Source: Gammaproteobacteria bacterium
GTDB lineage: Bacteria > Pseudomonadota > Gammaproteobacteria > Granulosicoccales > Granulosicoccaceae
DNA length: 11,246 nucleotides
NCBI GenBank assembly: GCA_020444765.1
Contig: JAGRHW010000088.1
Coordinates: forward strand, 1-11,246
Direction: 5' to 3'
This document shows, one piece after another, positions 6,220 to 11,246 of the stretch (its first letter is position 1; every line of letters begins with the position of its first letter). The notes below the pieces were generated by a model. That model did no database searches. It was not told the origin of the DNA and saw only the letters and a program-made list of their open reading frames with translations. The position numbers and the translations under genes were made by a program.

Positions 6220-7395
6220 ATGACCATGTGCCGAACCTTGTCGGCGCAATGGACTCACACGCTAATGGCATCACCACAAGAACTGTACGAGCACGAACTC
6301 GAAAACAAGCTGATGTTGCCTGACGAGGCTCAACGCGCCGTCGTCGGTCATTTGCAATCACTTTACGAAGCGCTGATCAGGCTGCCGGAAGACTCCGCGC
6401 CGGCCGGCCTGTCGGACCGCTTGCTGGGTCGTCTGCGTAATAGACGCAAGGCAAACGCATCCGTCAAAGCGCCCCCAGGCCTGTATCTCTGGGGCGGGGT
6501 CGGCAGCGGCAAGACGCATCTCTGCGATATGTTTTACAAGGCTGTACCGATAGAGAAAAAGCTGCGTATGCATTATCACCGCTTTATGCTGCTCGTTCAT
6601 CACGATCTGAATGACATGCAGGCAGTTGCCGATCCGCTGGACAGGATCACCGCTAACTGGGCGGAAAAAGTGCGCCTGCTGGTGCTCGACGAAATGCATA
6701 TCAACGACATCACCGACGCCATGCTGATGCGCAATCTGCTCGACGGCTTGTATAAGCGCGGTGTCGTGCTTGTAACGACATCGAACCGCCCGCCGGATGA
6801 TCTGTACCATGACGGCCTGCAGAGAGAACAATTCCTGCCCGCGATCGCCTTGCTCAAACGCCACAGCCGGGTGCTGAAACTCGACACCGAACAGGACTAC
6901 CGTCTGCGCGCGCTCGAACACACCGAAACCTACCTCACGCCGCTCGACGAAACCGTCGAAACGAAACTCGAAGCGAGTTTCGAAGAACTGTCCGGGCATG
7001 ATGAAGAACAACTCCGAACCGGCACCGCGATTATCAACGATCGTGAAATCCCCATCGTCAAACGCGCGGCCGGGGTTATCTGGTTCGACTTCGACGCGCT
7101 CTGCAACTCACCCCGCTCAAACCGCGACTATATCGAGATCACCAATTACTTTCACACCGTCATCATCAGCGACGTGCCGGTCATGGACAAACAGTTCGAA
7201 GACGCCGCGCGCCGCTTCGTTAACATGATCGACGAATTCTACGACCACAACACCAACCTGATCATCGCCGCTGCCGCGCCACCGGAACAACTCTACACCG
7301 GCGAAAAACTCGAATTTGAATTCCAGCGCGCCGTCAGCCGCCTGCGCGAAATGCAAAGCCAGGAGTATTTTGCGCGCGAGCGGTTGCTGGAGTAG
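6220..7395 (+). CDS. zapE: Cell division protein ZapE (AFG1-family ATPase)
   Basis: The 391-residue protein matches AFG1/ZapE over its length; E. coli ZapE has 375. Motifs, numbered from the ATG at 6220: Walker A GGVGSGKT (92-99), Walker B LLVLDEMHI (153-161), the sensor region TTSNRPP (186-192), and the family signature DLYHDGLQREQFLPAI (194-209), where Arg202 may be the arginine finger. The C-terminal part (AAGVIWFDFDALCNSPRSNR, then FIDE-type helix VNMIDEFYDH) is also typical. In E. coli ZapE is an ATPase that binds FtsZ and affects the Z-ring, notably under low-oxygen or stress conditions; the mitochondrial homologue AFG1/LACE1 has a quality-control role. No membrane helix is present. The true start may be the ATG at 6265 (MASPQELYEHEL), since AFG1 proteins normally begin near that segment; neither start has a good Shine-Dalgarno. 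Confidence 0.95.
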   Translation: MTMCRTLSAQWTHTLMASPQELYEHELENKLMLPDEAQRAVVGHLQSLYEALIRLPEDSAPAGLSDRLLGRLRNRRKANASVKAPPGLYLWGGVGSGKTHLCDMFYKAVPIEKKLRMHYHRFMLLVHHDLNDMQAVADPLDRITANWAEKVRLLVLDEMHINDITDAMLMRNLLDGLYKRGVVLVTTSNRPPDDLYHDGLQREQFLPAIALLKRHSRVLKLDTEQDYRLRALEHTETYLTPLDETVETKLEASFEELSGHDEEQLRTGTAIINDREIPIVKRAAGVIWFDFDALCNSPRSNRDYIEITNYFHTVIISDVPVMDKQFEDAARRFVNMIDEFYDHNTNLIIAAAAPPEQLYTGEKLEFEFQRAVSRLREMQSQEYFARERLLE

Positions 7396-7558
7396 GGCGT
7401 ATCGATTTCACTTCGACACAGAGATTATTCGAAATAAAGGAAATCTTTAAAAGTGAAGCGACGCTAACGACCGGACACGCTTTTGTATCTCGATTAAGTG
7501 CACATCCTTGTGCCAGGTAAAACTCCAATCAATGATGAGGGTATTTATGAGGCAGGGT

Positions 7559-8419
7559 TTACTCGTAAATCACTTCAAAGGCATAAAACACGCGTGAGAC
7601 TTCTATGTCTGCTTCCGGGTCGGCGCTGTCGCGTTCGTAGGTGGCTTTGAACATATAACGACCACCTTCATCCAGGTTGAAGCTGACCTTGCCTTCCTCG
7701 TCGCTTTTCAGTTCCATGACAACAGGGTCTTTCTTGTATTTAGGTCCTTCCTGTTCGATAACCACATCTAATCCCTTGACCGGTTCACCGTTGTTCAGCA
7801 GGGAGATAACCAGATCTTCGCCGGTGATGTAGTCGGCCGGATGGGTGACGGGGAGGACTTCAAAGCCCTTGTTTTTCGGTTCGAGCACTTTTGTGGTCGG
7901 GGCTTTATTGGTGACGTAAGCCATGGCGACGGAGTCAAAACGGCTGGTTTTGATATCGGTGGCGTCTTCGGGCAGTTCTGCCTTTGCCTGGGATTTGTTG
8001 CCGCGGAAGCGTCTGGGTTGATCGCTTTTGCTGCCGGCTTTTTGGTACGTGGTGTTGTACGCTGCATCACGCTTGTATTGTATCAGATAGGTGCCTTCCT
8101 GATCCGCAGCCAGGTCGAATGTTGAAAGGCGTGAACCCTGGTAGTACGGGCCGGTTCCGCGAACCGGTTTGCCTTCAACGTCATAGATTTTCACGCCATC
8201 GCTGGGCATGGCGAAATCCGGCCTGAAGGTCGTGTGCGTAGCGGTTACGGTAACAGGCACTTTGGAGGCTGCGGACGGTTCGGCGTCGATCGTAAAAAAG
8301 CTGGGCCAGATATAGATATCATGGGCCAGGGCGCTGCTGCTGATGGCCAGAAGACCCAGGGCGGCCAGGGTGCGGCGGGCGGGTGTGCTGATGTTTGAAT
8401 TTTTCATAGGAAATTGCAT
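7559..8419 (-). CDS. Secreted DUF4198 protein
   Basis: From the ATG at 8419 the protein has 286 residues: a signal peptide (residues 1-32, ending SSSALA) and a mature chain beginning HDIYIWPSFF. A mature N-terminal His-Asp followed by an aromatic/Trp-Pro segment is typical of DUF4198 proteins. The rest is beta-rich, Lys/Asp/Glu-rich, with an Ig-like C-terminal part (GEDLVISLLNNGEPVKGLDV, then EGKVSFNLDEGGRYMFKATY). The family function is unknown; members are often found near metal-uptake genes. ATG 8419 is preferred over ATG 8407 because a GGAA lies 8 nt upstream, inside the end of the DUF2271 gene. Only 5 nt separate the two genes, so translation is probably coupled and both are under the Fur-box promoter. 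An upstream extension of the frame to 8701 overlaps the DUF2271 gene and is not real. Confidence 0.85.
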   Translation of the reverse strand: MQFPMKNSNISTPARRTLAALGLLAISSSALAHDIYIWPSFFTIDAEPSAASKVPVTVTATHTTFRPDFAMPSDGVKIYDVEGKPVRGTGPYYQGSRLSTFDLAADQEGTYLIQYKRDAAYNTTYQKAGSKSDQPRRFRGNKSQAKAELPEDATDIKTSRFDSVAMAYVTNKAPTTKVLEPKNKGFEVLPVTHPADYITGEDLVISLLNNGEPVKGLDVVIEQEGPKYKKDPVVMELKSDEEGKVSFNLDEGGRYMFKATYERDSADPEADIEVSRVFYAFEVIYE

Positions 8420-8424
8420 AAGGA

Positions 8425-8910
8425 TTATTCCAAGGTGATGGTTAATTCGCCGATTTCTTTGTCCGCCGGCAAGGTGAAAGTTTGTTTGCCCTGGGAAAAG
8501 TCGATTTCCTGTTTGACCAGTGAGCGCCCGCCATCTTCTCTGGCGACTTCGATGTATAGCGTGAAGGGTGAGTCGTCGTCGACTTCGAACGTTTCGCGGT
8601 AAGTGCCGGGTCCTCGGGTCGCTCCGGTCAGGGCATCCTGAGGTTCGCCTTCGAGATAGCGGCCGACCTTGCGCCACCAGCGGCGGATATCGGACAGCCA
8701 TTTGTCCTTTTTGTCCGGGTGGTGCATATGCCAGAGCAACAGGGTTTTGTTGTCGTCGTTGCTTTCTTTCCAGATGGCGACGTAGGGTTTGTGATAATCG
8801 GCGGTGTCGAAGCCAGGTAGTTCGAAAACGACCTCGATCTGTTTTGCAACCGCAGGACCACTTAGCAAAATACCGAATGCCAGTGTCAGAATGGCTGAAA
8901 ATCTCAACAT
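8425..8910 (-). CDS. Secreted DUF2271 protein
   Basis: This 161-residue protein has a signal peptide (1-22, ending GPAVA) and a mature periplasmic domain of the DUF2271 type. Family marks are KPYVAIWKES (41-50), LLLWHMHH (57-64), the Trp-rich segment KWLSDIRRWWRKVGR (70-84), DALTGATRGPGTY (92-104), and LYIEVAREDGGR (118-129). Function is unknown. It begins an operon with the DUF4198 gene, and the tandem Fur boxes lie about 90-135 nt upstream, so expression should rise when iron is scarce. The block follows an exbB-exbD-tonB operon on the same strand, which points to TonB-linked metal acquisition. The His/Trp-rich stretch 60-79 is a plausible ligand site, but that is inference. The ATG is preceded by a weak purine-rich AAAGAG. 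Confidence 0.87.
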   Translation of the reverse strand: MLRFSAILTLAFGILLSGPAVAKQIEVVFELPGFDTADYHKPYVAIWKESNDDNKTLLLWHMHHPDKKDKWLSDIRRWWRKVGRYLEGEPQDALTGATRGPGTYRETFEVDDDSPFTLYIEVAREDGGRSLVKQEIDFSQGKQTFTLPADKEIGELTITLE

Positions 8911-8998
8911 GCTGGTTTTCTCTTTCTTATCAGGTATGTGTTTTTGAATGGTTTTCAGCGCGCTGACAGAGCGGCGGAAACACGTTTTGATTTAGTGC

Positions 8999-9043
8999 AT
9001 GATAATCATTCTCATTATTTTATGATAATCATTCTCATTATTT
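8999..9043. promoter_or_regulatory. Two perfect tandem Fur boxes
   Basis: The 22-bp units at 8999-9020 and 9022-9043 are identical and separated by one T, giving a 23-bp period. The core reads GATAATCATTCTCATTAT on the plus strand; on the minus strand AATAATGAGAATGATTATC matches the classical 19-bp Fur box at 16 of 19 positions. Fe(II)-loaded Fur should bind both sites and repress the minus-strand promoter that they overlap. Confidence 0.85.
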
Positions 9044-9046
9044 CAA
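9017..9046 (-). promoter_or_regulatory. Fur-controlled sigma-70 promoter of the DUF2271-DUF4198 operon
   Basis: On the minus strand, -35 TTGAAA (9041-9046) and -10 TAAAAT (9017-9022) are 18 nt apart, with a predicted start near 9010. One Fur box fills the spacer and the other covers the transcription start, the usual layout for repression. The leader to the DUF2271 ATG would be about 100 nt. Confidence 0.55.
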
Positions 9047-9172
9047 GTGTTCCTGGCTGATTTTGTGTAAAGGTTTCGTCAGCTTTTCTGGCCGTTTACA
9101 GGGCGATAGTGAAGGTATTAGGTTGTTGAATGATGGGCTTTGTAGAGGCGGGTATTGCCGTGCCGCGTTTTT

Positions 9173-10093
9173 CTAGCGTTTGAGTATGAACTCGACCGGA
9201 ACGACAAATTCCAGCCGTTCACCCGCGACTACTGGCGGCGGAGGCGGGAGCGGCTCGGCGCGTTTAAGCAAGGCCAGGGTTTCTTCGTCGAGTAAGGGGT
9301 GACCGCTGCTGCGTTCGAGGCTGCTGCTAAGGATATTGCCGTCACGATCCATGCTGAAACGCAGATAGCTCACGCCTTCCTGACGCAGGCGGCGGGCTCT
9401 TCGCGGATAGCGTTTGGCCTTGTCCAGGCGAGCGACCAGACTGGCGCGCCAGCTTTGTTCGCCCGCCGAGGGTGCCGCGGGTGCAATAGCCTCTTGACTG
9501 GGGGCTTTGGCTTGCTCGGCTGCCTGACTGGTGGGCGGAGGTGCGCTGGCTGCGGCGGGCGTTTGCCGTTCTTCTGGAGGGCTTTCCGCCGGCTTTTCTT
9601 CGACAGGCGGTTCAGGCTTTACCGGCGGTTTTGGTTTTGGTTGTGGTTTCGGGAGCACCACTTCCGGCTCAGGCGCAGGTGGCGGTGGTGGTTCAGTCTC
9701 GGGTTCAGGTTCAGGAATCGGTTCGGGCTCGACTTCGGGTTCGGGCGGCTCGATTTCAGTTTGTTGCTGGACTGGCGGCGTATCCGCTTCACTAATCGGC
9801 GCGACCGGTGCCGGCGCCAGTTCGACAACCATGGCCGTTGCAGGCCGCTGTTCCAGAACCATCGGCCGGCTGGTCAGCAACCACCAACTTACAGGCATGG
9901 CACCGGCCAGCAAGACGATCAACAGCGATGAACCCCAAAGCCGGCTGTCGTGCGCCAGCGGTTTGTCCTCGACTGGTTCAGCGCGTACGGGCAGAGCGAG
10001 CGACTCCAGCGAAATCGTCTGGCGCTTGAAAGATTTGTATTGTTGACGGCGCAGCCGCGCCTTGTGCAGACTGACGACCTTGTCAGTTGCCAC
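9173..10093 (-). CDS. tonB: TonB energy-transducing protein
   Basis: With the GTG start at 10093 the protein has 306 residues: a basic cytoplasmic tail (1-50), one membrane helix (about 52-74, LWGSSLLIVLLAGAMPVSWW), a Pro/Glu- then Pro/Lys-rich periplasmic spacer (about 105-185), and a TonB C-terminal domain (215-306) with RYPRRARR and VSYLRFSMDRDGNI. It couples the ExbB-ExbD proton-driven motor to outer-membrane receptors. The GTG has an ideal AAGGA 7 nt upstream and overlaps the exbD stop by 11 nt; a TTG at 10117 is in frame but worse placed. The cytoplasmic tail is longer than in E. coli TonB. The helix lacks the conserved histidine (E. coli His20, S-x3-H motif); the nearest is His48, just outside. 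DNA of the spacer is a degenerate hexamer repeat. Confidence 0.93.
   Translation of the reverse strand: MATDKVVSLHKARLRRQQYKSFKRQTISLESLALPVRAEPVEDKPLAHDSRLWGSSLLIVLLAGAMPVSWWLLTSRPMVLEQRPATAMVVELAPAPVAPISEADTPPVQQQTEIEPPEPEVEPEPIPEPEPETEPPPPPAPEPEVVLPKPQPKPKPPVKPEPPVEEKPAESPPEERQTPAAASAPPPTSQAAEQAKAPSQEAIAPAAPSAGEQSWRASLVARLDKAKRYPRRARRLRQEGVSYLRFSMDRDGNILSSSLERSSGHPLLDEETLALLKRAEPLPPPPPVVAGERLEFVVPVEFILKR
9600..9765. repeat. Degenerate hexamer repeat coding the TonB Pro/Glu/Lys spacer
   Basis: The plus strand shows recurring GGTTCG/GGTTCA/GGTTTT-type hexamers, for example around 9700-9745. On the coding strand they give Glu-Pro and Lys-Pro dipeptides. This low complexity makes long false frames on the opposite strand. 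Confidence 0.6.
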
Positions 10094-10508
10094 GACCTGT
10101 TCCTTCGAGCGCGACAAGCGCGATCTTCAAATAACCGGCCTGGCGCAGCTCATCCATGGTGTGCATCAACGTCTCGTAGTCCACGCGTTTATCCGCACGC
10201 AGAAAAATCCGTTGCTCCGGATTGCCTTCACTGGCGGCATTCAAGGCGTCGGTCAGGGACTCGGCGTTTACCGGGTCCTGACCCAGTACCAGGCTGCCAT
10301 CGGACTTGATGGTCAGATACAGCGGTTTGTCCGGCCTGGGTTGCGCTTCAGCGCTGGACGCGGGCAGATCGACGTTAACGTCCACCGTAGCCAGGGGCGC
10401 GGCCACCATAAAAATAATCAGCAGCACCAGCATGACATCGATAAACGGTGTGACGTTGATTTCGTGATTTTCCACCAGCTCGTCGTCGTGATGAATCTTC
10501 GCGGCCAT
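10083..10508 (-). CDS. exbD: ExbD, TonB-system proton-channel subunit
   Basis: From the ATG at 10508 the protein has 141 residues, the usual ExbD length. It has a short cytoplasmic N-terminus, one membrane helix (PFIDVMLVLLIIFMVAAPL) with the proton-carrying Asp24, and a periplasmic domain (VNVDLPASSAEAQPRPDKPL, then IFLRADKRVDYETLMHTMD and QAGYLKIALV). It is very close to E. coli ExbD and clearly not TolR. The start is supported by GGAG 7 nt upstream (10516-10519), which overlaps the exbB stop region. An in-frame ATG at 10544 lies inside exbB and is rejected. The exbB-exbD gap is 4 nt and the 3' end overlaps tonB, so the three genes form one translationally coupled operon. Confidence 0.95.
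   Translation of the reverse strand: MAAKIHHDDELVENHEINVTPFIDVMLVLLIIFMVAAPLATVDVNVDLPASSAEAQPRPDKPLYLTIKSDGSLVLGQDPVNAESLTDALNAASEGNPEQRIFLRADKRVDYETLMHTMDELRQAGYLKIALVALEGTGRGN
10091..10105 (-). promoter_or_regulatory. Ribosome binding site that fixes the tonB start
   Basis: The minus strand reads AAGGA (10101-10105), then 7 nt, then GTG (10091-10093), all within the end of exbD. This favours GTG over the upstream TTG at 10117 as the tonB start. Confidence 0.65.
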
Positions 10509-10512
10509 GGGC

Positions 10513-11226
10513 TTACTCCGAGCGTTCGTTATGATTACCGGCAACCACCAGCCGGCTCAGGTCGCGCGAAACCAGGCGCAAGATCGCCGCTGAAGTATCG
10601 CCGACCAGTGCTTTATAGGCGGCGATGCGACGCGCAAAGTGGTTGTAGATCACCACCGCCGGAATGGCCGCGACCAGCCCCAGCGCGGTGGCCAGCAAGG
10701 CTTCGGCAATCCCCGGCGCGACCACGGCCAGGTTGGTGGTCTGCGCTTTTGAGATGCCGATAAAGCTGTTCATGATGCCCCAGACGGTACCGAACAGACC
10801 CACATAGGGACTGATCGAGCCGACCGTGGCCAGGTTGTTGAGATGCTGTTCCAGGCGGTCGACCTCGCGCGACAGCGCCACGCGCATGGCGCGCTGGCTG
10901 CCCTCGATCAGCGTGCGACTGTCGATCTGACGCCGCTGGCGCAGGCGCGCAAACTCACGGAATCCGGCCTCGAACACACCCTCCAGACCCACCGCCGGCT
11001 TGCCGCGATTGCTGACCTCGCGATAGAGCTGGGCCAGATCGGCGCCAGACCAGAAGCGCTCCTCGAATTCATCTGCGGTGCGCGTGGCCATGCTGATCAC
11101 CGCGCGCTTGCGGAAGATGATCCACCAGGACCAGATCGAGGCCGCAATCAGCAGCACCATGACGACCTGCACCGGCAAGCTCGCACCCAGAATCAGTTCC
11201 AACAAGTTCAACTCACCACTGTTCAC
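10513..11226 (-). CDS. exbB: ExbB-type proton-channel subunit with a TolQ-like N-terminal half
   Basis: The 237-residue protein has three membrane helices (about 17-38, 134-156, 168-194) of the ExbB/TolQ/MotA superfamily and should form the pentameric channel around ExbD. Residues 1-135 read like TolQ: NLLELILGASLPVQ, FEERFWSG (54-61), LYRE, GFREFARL, EGSQRAMR (108-115) and EVDRLEQHLNNL. From about residue 143 the text is nearly that of E. coli ExbB: GTVWGIMNSFIGI, QTTNLAVVAPGIAEALLAT, VVIYNHFARRI and LVSRDL. Neighbours exbD and tonB assign it to the TonB system rather than Tol-Pal. The GTG start has GGAG 8 nt upstream (11235-11238). The gene is complete; its promoter lies off the right edge. 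Confidence 0.93.
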   Translation of the reverse strand: MNSGELNLLELILGASLPVQVVMVLLIAASIWSWWIIFRKRAVISMATRTADEFEERFWSGADLAQLYREVSNRGKPAVGLEGVFEAGFREFARLRQRRQIDSRTLIEGSQRAMRVALSREVDRLEQHLNNLATVGSISPYVGLFGTVWGIMNSFIGISKAQTTNLAVVAPGIAEALLATALGLVAAIPAVVIYNHFARRIAAYKALVGDTSAAILRLVSRDLSRLVVAGNHNERSE

Positions 11227-11246
11227 CGCTGAATCTCCGTCAATAC

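Noticed and set aside
7334..7528. Minus-strand 64-codon frame between zapE and the DUF4198 gene
   Set aside because: It overlaps the end of zapE, has no ribosome binding site that I could see, and no recognisable content.
8420..8701. 94-codon upstream extension of the DUF4198 frame
   Set aside because: It runs inside the DUF2271 gene in another frame, the translation is Arg-rich with no family match, and the signal peptide begins at the ATG 8419/8407.
9299..9931. Plus-strand frames of 210 and 171 codons opposite tonB
   Set aside because: Low-complexity mirrors of the Pro/Glu/Lys spacer (Gly/Ser- or Arg/Phe-rich); not genes.
10062..10763. Plus-strand 233-codon frame opposite exbB-exbD
   Set aside because: Both minus-strand genes are certain and the mirror translation shows no family features.
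10513..11226. Naming the right-edge gene tolQ
   Set aside because: The N-terminal half supports it, but the C-terminal half and the adjoining exbD and tonB place it in the TonB system; no tolR, tolA or tolB is present.

Overview
The window looks like chromosomal DNA from a gammaproteobacterium. Codon third positions are GC-rich, ExbD, the C-terminal half of ExbB, Tpx and ZapE resemble gammaproteobacterial versions, and envelope genes dominate. The genus cannot be told from the sequence. No RNA gene, insertion sequence, CRISPR array or phage gene was seen.

Layout, left to right: (1) The C-terminal ~800 codons of a very large outer-membrane beta-barrel protein (+), cut by the window edge. (2) Convergent to it, a thiol peroxidase, tpx (-). 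(3) Divergent from tpx, a YgjP/DUF45 zinc-peptidase-fold protein (+). (4) A divergent MotA-like four-helix membrane protein without a MotB partner (+), an AT-rich ~350-nt gap, then a small PilZ (cyclic-di-GMP) protein (+). (5) Convergent to that, a membrane-anchored thioredoxin-fold protein with a CPIC active site (-), and divergent from it zapE (+). (6) A two-gene minus-strand operon for secreted DUF2271 and DUF4198 proteins, preceded by a promoter overlaid with two perfect tandem Fur boxes. (7) A minus-strand exbB-exbD-tonB operon running to the right edge.

How the genes fit together: the right third is an iron/energy-transduction block. ExbB-ExbD-TonB supply proton-motive-force energy to outer-membrane receptors. 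Immediately downstream, an iron-repressed promoter drives two secreted proteins of unknown function, so the whole block probably serves metal acquisition. In the middle, the MotA-like and PilZ genes recall the known YcgR-MotA pairing, in which a c-di-GMP sensor acts on a stator. Here the MotA homologue lacks a MotB neighbour and its channel prolines, so this pair is the best candidate for something undescribed. Tpx and the CPIC protein are redox/envelope housekeeping genes.

The most notable points are an ExbB whose N-terminal half reads like TolQ and whose C-terminal half reads like ExbB, the tandem Fur operator, the orphan MotA-like/PilZ pair, and a TonB with no histidine in its transmembrane helix.
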